A stretch of DNA of 64,000 nucleotides from Legionella israelensis (GTDB taxonomy: Bacteria; Pseudomonadota; Gammaproteobacteria; Legionellales; Legionellaceae). The stretch covers positions 186,001 through 250,000 of the forward strand of contig NZ_CP038273.1 of assembly GCF_004571175.1 (NCBI RefSeq). Reading direction: 5' to 3'. This document shows positions 50,149 to 59,443 of the stretch, one piece after another (position 1 is the stretch's first letter; each line of letters begins with the position of its first letter). A program made the translations under genes and the position numbers. The notes beneath the pieces were generated by a model that did not search any database, was not told the DNA's origin, and saw only the letters and a program-made list of their open reading frames with translations.

Positions 50149-50937
50149 ATGCAACCTACACTCAATATTGCAATTAGTGCTGCAAGACAAGCCGGTGATA
50201 TTATTCTTCGGCATCTAGAACAAATAGACAGGCTTAAAGTTTCTACAAAAAGTGACCATGATTATTTCAGTGAAGTGGATATCAAAGCAGAGCAGGCCAT
50301 CATTAACACCATAAGAAAGACTTATCCAAGTCATGGAATTATAGCGGAAGAGAGTGGTGTATATCAGGATGATGCTGAAGCCGTATGGATTATTGATCCT
50401 TTAGATGGAACTACAAATTATCTGCATGGATATCCTTTTTTTTCCGTTTCCATTGCATTAAGAATAAAAAATCGTATTGAACATGGAGTTGTCTATGACC
50501 CATTGCGACATGAATGTTTTTCAGCCAGCCGTGGTTATGGCGCCCAGATGAATGATCGTCGTATTCGAGTATCTAAACAGACACAATTAAATGCAGCCTT
50601 GCTTGGTACAGGATTCCCCTCTCATAATCAGACATTGGCTCAGGCTTATCTACCTACTTTCGAAGAGCTTTTTAGCAAATGTGCAGGTATAAGAAGATGC
50701 GGTTCCGCCGCGCTGGATCTCTGTTATGTTGCCAGCGGGCGACTAGACGGGTTCTGGGAATTCGGCTTACGTCCCTGGGATATTGCAGCAGCTACTTTAT
50801 TAATACGAGAAGCCGGCGGTTTAGTCAGTGATCTACAAGGTGGTGAAAATTATTTCAAAACAGGGAATATCGTGGCCGGCAATCCTAAAATTTTCAAAGC
50901 CCTTATACAGACTTTAATGTCAGTGACTAAGAAATAA
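50149..50937 (+). CDS. suhB: Inositol-1-monophosphatase family protein SuhB
   Basis: SuhB dephosphorylates inositol monophosphate and, as part of the Nus complex, also supports rRNA transcription in enteric bacteria. The 262-residue protein has the metal-binding IIAEESG, DPLDGTTNYLHGYPFFSVS and WDIAAATLLIREAGG. I prefer ATG 50149 (MQPTLNIAISAARQAG), the usual start for this family; an in-frame GTG 15 bases upstream is possible. It is divergent from trmJ. Confidence 0.93.
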   Translation: MQPTLNIAISAARQAGDIILRHLEQIDRLKVSTKSDHDYFSEVDIKAEQAIINTIRKTYPSHGIIAEESGVYQDDAEAVWIIDPLDGTTNYLHGYPFFSVSIALRIKNRIEHGVVYDPLRHECFSASRGYGAQMNDRRIRVSKQTQLNAALLGTGFPSHNQTLAQAYLPTFEELFSKCAGIRRCGSAALDLCYVASGRLDGFWEFGLRPWDIAAATLLIREAGGLVSDLQGGENYFKTGNIVAGNPKIFKALIQTLMSVTKK

Positions 50938-50993
50938 GGTTTGCAATTAAGACTCTTCAACAAAATTATAGCTTGAATTTAACAAACATAATC

Positions 50994-51022
50994 TTGATGT
51001 GAGTCAGTAAGTAAAATATATC
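50994..51022 (+). promoter_or_regulatory. Sigma-70-like promoter ahead of the structured region
   Basis: TTGATG and TATATC are separated by exactly 17 bases. The -10 is weak (4 of 6), but it lies at the left edge of the G+C-richer structured stretch and would start transcription at about 51029. Confidence 0.4.
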
Positions 51023-51028
51023 GAATGG

Positions 51029-51295
51029 ACCGCCAAGCGGTCGGCCATCCCTCAAGCGACTTTAACGCGGTTCAATCACATTTAACTCTGCGGTTTACGG
51101 CCTATAATCTCTCTGTCTACGCTAAGCCCGCCGGGTTACCCCAAGACTCGATACACAATGAGCCAGGACAGTGCTTTCATGACTGCCCTTTCAGCAGTTA
51201 GTTATAGCGCCTCTCGGGGCGCAGAAATCGCTCTGCCTATGTCCTATGTCACATTCACGCCATTACTTTAAGACTTTCTTAAGAAAGTATTTTTT
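51029..51295 (+). ncRNA. Candidate structured noncoding RNA between suhB and the WipB-like gene
   Basis: This stretch is visibly richer in G+C than its neighbours and packed with complementary segments: GACCGC CAA GCGGTC (51030-51044), GCGCC with GGCGC around 51210-51225, and GGACAGT pairing with ACTGCCC with one mismatch. No frame codes for a plausible protein. It ends at the palindrome ACTTTCTTAAGAAAGT followed by a T-run (51273-51295). A promoter lies at its left edge. I do not match it to 6S, tmRNA, SRP or RNase P. Alternatives: a long effector leader or an insertion-element remnant. Confidence 0.42.
51273..51295 (+). terminator. Terminator-like palindrome with T-run
   Basis: ACTTTCTTAAGAAAGT is an exact 16-base palindrome followed by ATTTTTT. 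As a hairpin it has a 6-bp stem and a TTAA loop. It lies 35 bases before the ATG at 51331, so it would also attenuate the downstream gene if read through. Confidence 0.55.
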
Positions 51296-51330
51296 ATCAT
51301 AGAGTCATCATAGTTTATGGAGAACCGTGT

Positions 51331-54300
51331 ATGCCTCAGTTTGATAATATTGATTTAAATAATTACCCAGACCCTATTAACGCTTTGGATGAAAATGAAG
51401 CGATCATTATTGGTGACTTACATGGTAATGCCTTAAAGTTAGTTTGGACACTAGTGCAATCAGGTGTAATGGTTATCGAGGAAAACGAATATGAAAAGCT
51501 CACTAACATTTATCAAACACCGGCTGAACAATTAACTTGTGAGCATATCAATTCGTTTAATCAAATCATTGCAGATGCTGAAATTACTTCTCGACATCTT
51601 AAGTTAATTGGCGATGAACTGTGCGACCGTGGCCAAAATGATTATTTTACGCTGGTTGTATTAAATAAGCTTAAGCAAGTGAATATGCCAGTTGAAATAA
51701 TGCTGTCTAACCACAGCATTGAGTTTCTGACTAATTATCAAAATAACACTCTTAGAGACCCTAAGACGACAATACCCGGTTATGATAACTCCATCCAAGG
51801 ATTAAGTACATTAATTAACAATAATTTAATCTCAGAACAAGAAATTACTTATTTAGTTGAAAGCGCCTACAAACCTTGCTTACGCCTATTGAGTCATAGC
51901 CATGATGAGAACAATAATCAAACTCTCTACACGCATGCGCCCTCTGCCTTAGAAACCGTTATCGCTTTAGCAAAAAAATACGGTATAAAATATCGAGGCA
52001 GTCAAGAACATTTTGCTCATTGTATCGATGCAATCAACCAATACTTTCATGATAATTTTGATCAGGAAATTGCCAGTCTTGCTGATAAATTAAATGATGA
52101 ACAATTAGCATTCGGGGTAGGCAACCCCGTTTCTCTGGAACACCCTATTGTCAGGCTACTATGGCATAGGGCCGGAAACATAGAATCTATTAAAGAATTA
52201 AACTTACCCGATTGGCTAAGTACTGTACATGGCCACGAGGGTGATGTAAGACGATATTTAAATCTAATCAATAACCAAAATGCGGACCAAGAAGGCTTTG
52301 TGCCTATAGTTGTAGATGATGAAAATCCCGCACAGTCATACCATGAGCGCATGTTAAATGTCGATAATGATTTAGGAAAATATAATTTGACAGGCGCTTA
52401 TCATTATCACACGACAACGGATATACCAGCAGAGCTGACTTTTGAACAACCACTGGATCTGGAGGTAGCAAGCCCCACAGCTATGCAGCGCTTCGCCTTC
52501 CAGTTAATTAGTGACTTAAAACAAGGAAACACTTTATTATTCAATGAGCAACAGGTCATTTGGGAGGCAATGAATCCTGAGAATGATCTTTCAGATATAA
52601 CGGTTTGTTTAAATGAACTCACCGAAGAACAAGCACGATTAATCTATGCAGCTATTCATGAAAAAAAAGGTAGTTTAAAAGATATCATCACACAATTATT
52701 GCAAGATAGATATGAGATTAATCTTCTTGCAGAAGACGATGTTGAGCCTTTATTGGTACAAATCAATAAGGCTATCAAAGCCGCCATCGATGAACAAGAG
52801 GATGATGAATATCTGATATTTAAAGCCAATGCAAGATTTAATCTACTCATCGATGATATTCAAAGTTTAGAAAGATTAGACCTTGATAATGAGCGAAAAG
52901 AAAAATTAATTGATTTAATTAAAAGCTCAATTCTAGCCAATGGCCAAAATATAAGTGCGATTAAAAATCACATAATGGGTACTAATTTATTACTTGCTTC
53001 AGAAAATGAAAATGATCACATATTTGCTTACTTTTTACAGGATAACTGCCAACATCTCTGGTTTAGACCGATTGCTGCTTCTTTTTCAGACTTAAGTAAT
53101 GACAAAAAACAAGCCATTATTACTGAATTAACCTACAGAAGAGATAATGAAGACATCAATATTGGAGATAATTTTTTTAGTCATGTGGAGCGTATAGTAA
53201 ATAAATTTAGAAACCAAGAAAGGTACCACAACCGTATAGATACGGCCAGAGATTACTTAGCTGCTAATAATGTCACACTTAGTTATGCACTGGTTGAAGC
53301 CCATAGCCATATTACCTCAGAGTTAACTGATGAAAGCTATAAAGTCATTGCTCATCAACTTGCTCTAAAAGTAGAACAGTATTGTCAATCTGAAAACATT
53401 GAAACGCTGCTCTTAAGTGACTTGGAAGAATGCTACGAATATGCAAAATCATTGATTCAAGGCAATGGGGAAAATCTAAAGAATCTGGATACTGAGATTG
53501 AGGATGATTTAGAATTAGGTGAAAAGTTCAAGCGCATCGTTAATCAAAACATCACCTCCTTGTTTAATCAACATGCCTCAGCAAAAAACAAGTTAAATGA
53601 ATTGGCAGATAAAATTTTTAGGATTAATCAAGAAGAGGAATCTGCAAATCCCTATAGCTTATCTTTTTTCTCAGGTAATAAGAGCAGTTACAGTTACACT
53701 GCTAGGCAACCTGAAGAAAATGACCAGGAACAAACCAGAAAGGTGTCTGTTAAGATAACGGATACCATGAAAAAAATGATGGACTGGGTGGAAAAAGCCA
53801 GGCAGGGTAAAATAACAACACGCCAGGCCCAATATCAAATTGCTCGACTTGGAAAGGAAGCTTGTCTCAAACATGGCATTTTAGACAATGATAATACAGC
53901 CAAAGGACAAGTTTATCTGTTCGCCAGTAAGCTACAAACAGATAACCCAGGATTACAAATTGAAGAACAGCTTTGTAAACAGTATTGCCTAAAAATGCGT
54001 AGCAAAATAATTCGCACCAACTGGGATATTCGTTCTCCTGCTGGAAAATCATATGAAAATAATCTCATATCACAGACGATGCATCATATGATTGAAGACA
54101 TGCGCAAAGCAGCCCGCGGATTGGCCACGTGGACTCAAGTCTATAAAAATATAAAATTGAATGCAGCCCGCGCTGCATGTCGCCACGCTAATGAAGGTAA
54201 GAGGCAGGCTCGCAGCTGGGAGAAAATAGCACCTTTTAGCCTATATCATGAAATTGCAACGAGCAGCGTGTTGGAATTTTCTCATAAAGAAGCGGTTGTA

Positions 54301-54666
54301 ACACTGGATGCAATTAAGCGTGACATGGATGCTCTTATTGAAGAAAGCAACATTCAAAAGAAAATTATGGGTTTTGTCATTGGTGGTACCACTGCTAATG
54401 TCAACCATACCAGTAATGTTTTAGGAATCCCCTCTAAGCTTAAAATTCCAAAAAATCTGGCTAAAATGTATCAGCTATACCAACAATACGCAGTGAATCC
54501 AGAATGTGCATGCCAGGCATTGGATGAAATAATGAAAGTAGCGCAAAAAGCATCGATTAATGACCATTGCCTTAGGCGCTCAGACTTACATGCCTTCTAC
54601 AAGAAAGTTGCTAAAGATGAATACGCAGTTAGCGAAAGCCTGGTTTCCCCTAACCCTGATCTGTAA
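51331..54666 (+). CDS. Putative Dot/Icm effector with WipA/WipB-like metallophosphoesterase domain
   Basis: The 1111-residue protein has an N-terminal phosphoesterase domain with GDLHGN (residues 28-33), GDELCDRG (94-101) and MLSNHSIEF (about 124-132), followed by TVHGHEGD at about residue 299. This matches the PPP-type fold of Legionella effectors WipA and WipB, whose domains carry similarly shifted metal motifs (LSNH replaces GNHE). The remaining about 700 residues are mostly helical, charged and unannotated; I recognise no other domain. GGAG lies about 10 bases before the ATG. Effector status is inference from the domain and size. Confidence 0.72.
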   Translation: MPQFDNIDLNNYPDPINALDENEAIIIGDLHGNALKLVWTLVQSGVMVIEENEYEKLTNIYQTPAEQLTCEHINSFNQIIADAEITSRHLKLIGDELCDRGQNDYFTLVVLNKLKQVNMPVEIMLSNHSIEFLTNYQNNTLRDPKTTIPGYDNSIQGLSTLINNNLISEQEITYLVESAYKPCLRLLSHSHDENNNQTLYTHAPSALETVIALAKKYGIKYRGSQEHFAHCIDAINQYFHDNFDQEIASLADKLNDEQLAFGVGNPVSLEHPIVRLLWHRAGNIESIKELNLPDWLSTVHGHEGDVRRYLNLINNQNADQEGFVPIVVDDENPAQSYHERMLNVDNDLGKYNLTGAYHYHTTTDIPAELTFEQPLDLEVASPTAMQRFAFQLISDLKQGNTLLFNEQQVIWEAMNPENDLSDITVCLNELTEEQARLIYAAIHEKKGSLKDIITQLLQDRYEINLLAEDDVEPLLVQINKAIKAAIDEQEDDEYLIFKANARFNLLIDDIQSLERLDLDNERKEKLIDLIKSSILANGQNISAIKNHIMGTNLLLASENENDHIFAYFLQDNCQHLWFRPIAASFSDLSNDKKQAIITELTYRRDNEDINIGDNFFSHVERIVNKFRNQERYHNRIDTARDYLAANNVTLSYALVEAHSHITSELTDESYKVIAHQLALKVEQYCQSENIETLLLSDLEECYEYAKSLIQGNGENLKNLDTEIEDDLELGEKFKRIVNQNITSLFNQHASAKNKLNELADKIFRINQEEESANPYSLSFFSGNKSSYSYTARQPEENDQEQTRKVSVKITDTMKKMMDWVEKARQGKITTRQAQYQIARLGKEACLKHGILDNDNTAKGQVYLFASKLQTDNPGLQIEEQLCKQYCLKMRSKIIRTNWDIRSPAGKSYENNLISQTMHHMIEDMRKAARGLATWTQVYKNIKLNAARAACRHANEGKRQARSWEKIAPFSLYHEIATSSVLEFSHKEAVVTLDAIKRDMDALIEESNIQKKIMGFVIGGTTANVNHTSNVLGIPSKLKIPKNLAKMYQLYQQYAVNPECACQALDEIMKVAQKASINDHCLRRSDLHAFYKKVAKDEYAVSESLVSPNPDL

Positions 54667-54953
54667 GCAAGGGGGCTTACGGCAATTCCCGCTGCGTGAA
54701 TCTATTTCTACGGTATAAAGATAAGATTTGAAGGTTGTTGAAACTTTTTTCTTTCTGTATCATCTATAATGCTAATAAGCCGCTTTAATATAAGCGGCAA
54801 TCAGTTGTATAGTGGTTTATGTTAGCATTACAACACTATTGAAGACGTTCACAAGCGTTGAACTGTTTTTATTATTTAAGATGATTTTCTCCACAGAGTC
54901 TTTCAAAATCAGCTCTCTGAAGAAGAAAATTCTGATTTTATGGAGTAATCATA
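54667..54953. other. Intergenic region before the desaturase gene
   Basis: No gene. A hairpin GCCGCTT / AAGCGGC (54779-54785 and 54792-54798) lies here without a following T-run. An apparent ORF overlapping the desaturase start is a shadow. Confidence 0.4.
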
Positions 54954-56138
54954 ATGGTATTTGGTTTATTGAATCTATCCTTTTGGGGCTATTTTTTAGC
55001 CTGTCTCGTTTTAACGCAAGTAACCATTGCCTCGGTCACTATCTATTTACATCGCTATCAAACTCATCGTGCTTTGACGCTGCATCCTGTGATCAGCCAT
55101 TTTTTTCGATTCTGGCTTTGGTTAACAACCGGTATGGTGACAGCGGAATGGGTAGCTATTCATCGGAAACACCATGCAACCACCGATGCCACAGGCGATC
55201 CTCATAGCCCTACAATATTTGGTTTGAAAAAAGTATTTTGGGAAGTACCCGAATTATACCGTGAAGCAGCTAAAGATAAATGCATGATTGAAAAATATTC
55301 ACATGGAACTCCAAAAGACTGGATTGAACGTCAACTGTATTCTCGCCATAGTGGCAAAGGAGTACTAATTATGCTCTTGTTGGATATGTTGTTGTTTGGT
55401 ATTCCGGGAATAACTATATGGGCGATACAGATGCTCTGGATACCAATTTCAGCAGGTGTTGTTAACGGTATTGGTCATTACTGGGGTTATCGTAATTTTG
55501 AATGTCCAGACGCCTCAACTAATGTTATTCCCTGGGGATTTTTTATCGGCGGTGAAGAATTGCATAATAATCATCATACCTTTGCTTCCTCGGCTAAATT
55601 TTCGGTGAAATGGTGGGAGTTTGATTTAGGTTGGATGTACATCCGCTGTTTATCTTTTCTCAGACTTGCCAAGATTAAAAAATTACCTCCCAAATTACGC
55701 AGCGAAGAAGGTAAATGCCAGATTGATCTGGAAACTGCCAAAGCCGTCATAACTAACCGCTACCAGGTGATGTCTGATTATTACCGAAGAGTTGTCTATC
55801 CTGTTCTACTTCATGAAAAGCGCAACAGTGTAAAAAGCAAAGAGACCAAACGCTTGTTTCATCATGGTAGTCGGTTGCTAAAGCGTCAGGAGAAACTATT
55901 ATCCCCGAGTGCCCATTCTCGATTGCATGACATACTGCATCATTTTGAACCTTTGCAATTAGTGTATAGTTATCGCCAATCGCTACAACAGATATGGTTG
56001 AAAACCGCATCATCCCAAAGCGAATTGCTCGAATCATTACAAATGTGGTGCAAACAGGCAGAAGAGTCAAGCTTGGATGTGTTGCGTTTGTTTGCACAAC
56101 GATTAAGAAGTTATATTCCGCAAAAACCGGGTTGTTGA
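54954..56138 (+). CDS. Fatty acid desaturase (acyl-CoA delta-9 type)
   Basis: This 394-residue membrane di-iron enzyme should introduce a cis double bond in acyl-CoA chains. It has two hydrophobic hairpins and the three His boxes: HRYQTHRAL, HRKHHAT and LHNNHHTF. The region GDPHSPTIFG is also conserved. The C-terminal 100 residues are charged and helical, longer than in the shortest family members. It is a single-gene unit between two effector candidates, which suggests control of membrane fluidity rather than a link to them. Confidence 0.87.
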   Translation: MVFGLLNLSFWGYFLACLVLTQVTIASVTIYLHRYQTHRALTLHPVISHFFRFWLWLTTGMVTAEWVAIHRKHHATTDATGDPHSPTIFGLKKVFWEVPELYREAAKDKCMIEKYSHGTPKDWIERQLYSRHSGKGVLIMLLLDMLLFGIPGITIWAIQMLWIPISAGVVNGIGHYWGYRNFECPDASTNVIPWGFFIGGEELHNNHHTFASSAKFSVKWWEFDLGWMYIRCLSFLRLAKIKKLPPKLRSEEGKCQIDLETAKAVITNRYQVMSDYYRRVVYPVLLHEKRNSVKSKETKRLFHHGSRLLKRQEKLLSPSAHSRLHDILHHFEPLQLVYSYRQSLQQIWLKTASSQSELLESLQMWCKQAEESSLDVLRLFAQRLRSYIPQKPGC

Positions 56139-56465
56139 TTTAACTGGAATGATGGTTTATACCGCTCAAACAAGAGTTTTTCAAATCGATAGCATACTCG
56201 AGGGTTATTCGTGGTATAGCTGTTTGATATTTGACCTGCCAATTTGAAGCCTGTTGAATATTGAAGCATATGAAAGTTCACTGTCAAACTTAACCCTACT
56301 TTTTCTCCCGTTCTTACAATAAAGGCCTATTTGAAAAAGATAACTTTGAATTGAATTTTTATGATAGCTCTCATATCAATGGCGCATTTTACACCCATAT
56401 TGTTAATGCCCACATAATATTCATATAGAATAATTAATCTTCAAGCAGGTTATTGAGGAATAATT
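56139..56465. other. Intergenic region upstream of effector candidate 3
   Basis: About 330 A+T-rich bases with no gene. I looked for the tandem CTTAAT-type PmrA box and the GTAAA direct repeat of CpxR and found no convincing copy of either. Confidence 0.4.
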
Positions 56466-57458
56466 ATGTTACCTTTGCGTTCAATCCAGAACTATATTCA
56501 TAAAGATAAAGTCAGAAAAATTAAAAAAATCAGTAAGAGACAACACCGCTTTTTTACAAGCCACCCATCAAAACAGCCTCACTCTTATGAGCAGAGTGTT
56601 ATGCCCTCTTCACCGGAGGACTTATATCGTATTGATCATATTAAGTTTAATTCCTACAATAACCAACCGGCAATATTAAAGTTTAATCTCCTGGAACTTG
56701 TTTGGTATCGAATTGCCAAGATACAAGGTACCATAACCCCTGAGGATATAGTACGTCATCAGGGAAGTGCTCGATTAATTGGTACTACGTCCAGTAAAGA
56801 GAGTGCTTTAAAATTGTCAAACTCCTGGCGTGCTCATCGCAATGCTATTTTGTACGTTAATCCTGCTTTTGTACAAAATCAGTTAATTGACGTTGAGGCG
56901 ATAGTAAAACAAAAAGGGACTGGCTTTTATACTAAATATTCAGAACATGAGCATGCGCTAACCGCATTACCTCTTTCTGCAGTCAAGGAAATCAGATTAA
57001 TTCAAAACGGGCAAACGGTAGTAAACCCTCTGTACATAGAATCAACTCCTGAGGTGATTGAAAAATTTCAAACAATACTGACAAAACAACTGATATTTCT
57101 TGCACGTCTTTATGAAGAAGGCAAAAGCATGACGAGCAGTCAACGCCAGGCTGAACTTACGGTCATCGTCGAACAGTTAGCAGAGTTTTTTCATGCAAGA
57201 TTAGGACGGGAAAATCCTTTTAATATGACCCTGGTTCAATTTTGTGATCGTTATGATAGTGATAACCTAAGCAAACAATTAAGCAAACATTCAACAACAA
57301 CGACTGTGTTGGAGCTACTAAAAACCAGCGGCGATGAGTTATTTATGAAAAACCACCATTACAGTAAATTGCTGGGTCAGAAAGAGCTTTGGAAAGCTAT
57401 AGAACGTTCCAATGAAGAAAATGGCTACAGTTCGAGATATAGTTATTCATTTGACTAG
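56466..57458 (+). CDS. Hypothetical protein, possible R-S-E mono-ADP-ribosyltransferase effector
   Basis: The 330-residue protein is not one that I recognise by name. Its first half can be laid on the R-S-E class of ADP-ribosyltransferases: Arg55 in EDLYRID, Thr-Thr-Ser at 107-109 in LIGTTSSKESALKLSNSW, the strand AILYVNPAFVQNQLIDVEA and the E-x-E motif Glu160-His-Glu162 in YSEHEHALTALPLSAVKEI. Spacing fits. The first 40 residues are basic, the C-terminus ends SNEENGYSSRYSYSFD, with the Glu cluster and short hydrophobic end seen in Dot/Icm substrates. GAGGA lies 7 bases before the ATG. The function is a hypothesis. Confidence 0.55.
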   Translation: MLPLRSIQNYIHKDKVRKIKKISKRQHRFFTSHPSKQPHSYEQSVMPSSPEDLYRIDHIKFNSYNNQPAILKFNLLELVWYRIAKIQGTITPEDIVRHQGSARLIGTTSSKESALKLSNSWRAHRNAILYVNPAFVQNQLIDVEAIVKQKGTGFYTKYSEHEHALTALPLSAVKEIRLIQNGQTVVNPLYIESTPEVIEKFQTILTKQLIFLARLYEEGKSMTSSQRQAELTVIVEQLAEFFHARLGRENPFNMTLVQFCDRYDSDNLSKQLSKHSTTTTVLELLKTSGDELFMKNHHYSKLLGQKELWKAIERSNEENGYSSRYSYSFD

Positions 57459-57962
57459 AGCAGCTAATGATCTAAAAATGTACAACCAATATTTGAATTA
57501 GAATAGAACAAATGTATTGCTTTACATACACTTTCCATATCCCTAGGCTCGTTTGCAGGATCCAGAAATCTCTCCGCATCACTGGATTCTGCAGTCAAGA
57601 ACTATGTTCAGGACGATAGCCTTTTGCTGGGTCTTTAAGAGTTGTAAAATGAAATTTTTCTTTTTTTCATCCTTTTATTGCGACTTATAACCTCTACTCT
57701 CTATTTTTATTATGTACCAGTTATATAGCTTCGATGGCAAATGACTTATAAAGGACTAATTGCCCAACTTTTGCCTTAATCCTGTGTAAAAACTTTGCTT
57801 CGTTTAGCAATATAAAAACGCGAATATCTTTTATGTCGAACATTATTTACTGTGCTCTACTTATTGCATTGATCTTTTGAATAACTTTGGATAAGACCAT
57901 TTGAAAAAACAACGGTATAATTTATGCACATATTTATACAAAAACATACAATTTAATTAAAA
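57459..57962. other. Gene-free region before the pilus operon
   Basis: About 500 bases with no credible ORF. It must hold the promoter for pilV, but no strong box pair is visible. It contains the REP-like inverted repeat listed separately. Confidence 0.45.
57555..57592. repeat. REP-like imperfect palindrome
   Basis: GCAGGATCCAG (57555-57565) and CTGGATTCTGC (57582-57592) are inverted copies with one mismatch. Sequences of this form recur as dispersed palindromes in many proteobacteria. Copy number cannot be judged from this window. Confidence 0.35.
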
Positions 57963-58436
57963 ATGAATTTAAGAAACCAACAAAAAGGAACAACCTTGAT
58001 TGAAGTTCTAGTAAGTGTCGTTGTTATTGCTATTGGTTTATTGGGGATTGCTGCTCTACAGGGTCATTCTACTCGCTACAATCATTCAGCCCATTTGCGC
58101 TCTATTGCCATATCCCAAGTCAATAACATGGTAGATCGGATGTATGCAAACCTGGAAGGAGTAGAAACAGGTCATTATAATAACATCACAGGGATTCCTC
58201 CCGACCCGAATTGTACCACCTGTACCTTAAGCCAAATTGCCCAGCGAGATACTAATCAATGGAATACAACTAATGCTCAATTATTACCTTCCGGACAAGG
58301 TACTGTAACCGTTAATGGCAACCGTCACATCATTACACTGCGTTGGGATGGCAATCGTACAGGAGCGACGGGGACAGGCTGCAGCGGTAATGCGGCCATT
58401 GATCTCAGCTGCTTTATTGTGGAGGTCCAGTTATGA
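57963..58436 (+). CDS. pilV: Type IV pilus minor pilin PilV
   Basis: The 157-residue protein has a prepilin leader cut after Gly (QQKG then TTLIEVLVSVVVIAIGLLGI) with Glu at +5, the usual PilV feature, and a C-terminal Cys pair (GCSGNAAIDLSC). Minor pilins prime pilus assembly with PilY1 in the inner membrane. No clear ribosome site is seen before its ATG. Its stop overlaps pilW by 4 bases. Confidence 0.88.
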   Translation: MNLRNQQKGTTLIEVLVSVVVIAIGLLGIAALQGHSTRYNHSAHLRSIAISQVNNMVDRMYANLEGVETGHYNNITGIPPDPNCTTCTLSQIAQRDTNQWNTTNAQLLPSGQGTVTVNGNRHIITLRWDGNRTGATGTGCSGNAAIDLSCFIVEVQL

Positions 58437-59443
58437 TCTTGCGAAAAAGCAGGGGGTTCTCCATTGTGGAGTTGATGGTTTCCATTGCGCTTGGCACATT
58501 AATTATTGCCACTGTGGGAGAAATATATCTTAGCAACCGTACCACAAATACCATACAAGCTGCTTTAGCACGATTACAGGAGAATGGCAGATATGCGAAT
58601 TTTTTACTCAGTAAAGAATTGCGTATGGCTGGGCATCATGGGTGTGGAAATCAAAGCAAAATAAATACGACCAATTTGGTCTCAAACCAACCAAATTTGT
58701 CAGATTATGACATCGCTATTAAAGGTTACGACGGCCTTTCTTCCAGCTTTAGTCCTTCATTGCCTACATATTTAACGGCAAATCCTGTTCCCGGCAATGA
58801 CGTATTGGAAATCCGCATGGCTTCATTTCATAGTGTGAATCTTACATCGGACATGAATCAAACCAACAATCCTGTTCTGGTAGATGATCGTCTAGGAATT
58901 CAGGCAGGTGAAATTGTCATGATCACTGATTGTTCTGTAGCCGATATCTTTGAAGCCGGTGCAAATACCAACGCCACAGCCATTACCCACACGGTAAGCA
59001 ACAATACATCCAATCACCTTAGCATCCCTTATTTGACAAATGCGCAAGTGATGCGCTTTTTCTACTATGTATTTTACATCAAAGACACTGGCCGAACAAA
59101 CGCACAGGGCCAGCCTATTCTGGCGTTATATCGACAAAACATCAACGGTGTTGAAGAAGAAATCGCCGAAGGCGTTGAACAAATGCAAATTACTTATGGT
59201 GTGGATACCAATGGAGATCGCGCAGCAGACAGCTATCAATCTGCAGCGCAGGTTAATAGTGCGAATAATTGGAATAGCGTCATCAGCGTAAATATCAATT
59301 TACTGTTTGCAACCATTGAAAATGTAAATACTAAAGCTGAGTCTTATACGTTTAACGGAACAACGGTAACACCCTCCGACCGTAAGTTACGTCGTCAGTG
59401 GAATACCTTTGTCACTTTAAGAAACAGGGCGTTGCCAGGATGA
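58433..59443 (+). CDS. pilW: Type IV pilus minor pilin PilW
   Basis: The 336-residue protein starts with a short prepilin leader (KSRG then FSIVELMVSIALGTL, Glu at +5). The block RLQENGRYANFLLSKELRMA is typical of PilW, and the protein is longer than most minor pilins. It is translationally coupled to pilV and pilX by ATGA overlaps. Confidence 0.88.
   Translation: MILRKSRGFSIVELMVSIALGTLIIATVGEIYLSNRTTNTIQAALARLQENGRYANFLLSKELRMAGHHGCGNQSKINTTNLVSNQPNLSDYDIAIKGYDGLSSSFSPSLPTYLTANPVPGNDVLEIRMASFHSVNLTSDMNQTNNPVLVDDRLGIQAGEIVMITDCSVADIFEAGANTNATAITHTVSNNTSNHLSIPYLTNAQVMRFFYYVFYIKDTGRTNAQGQPILALYRQNINGVEEEIAEGVEQMQITYGVDTNGDRAADSYQSAAQVNSANNWNSVISVNINLLFATIENVNTKAESYTFNGTTVTPSDRKLRRQWNTFVTLRNRALPG

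Noticed and set aside
51029-51260. A 55-codon ORF and a T-loop-like GTTCAATC in the structured stretch
   Set aside because: No tRNA cloverleaf can be formed and the ORF has no ribosome site or recognisable protein; a noncoding RNA fits better.
51029-51295. Omega-RNA or right end of an IS605-type element
   Set aside because: No TnpB fragment was seen in any frame, so this remains only an alternative explanation.
54812-55207. A 131-codon ORF overlapping the desaturase start
   Set aside because: It overlaps the N-terminal His-box region of the desaturase in another frame, has no protein features and is a shadow.
56139-56465. PmrA or CpxR box upstream of effector candidate 3
   Set aside because: The tandem CTTAAT or GTAAA repeats were not found in proper spacing.
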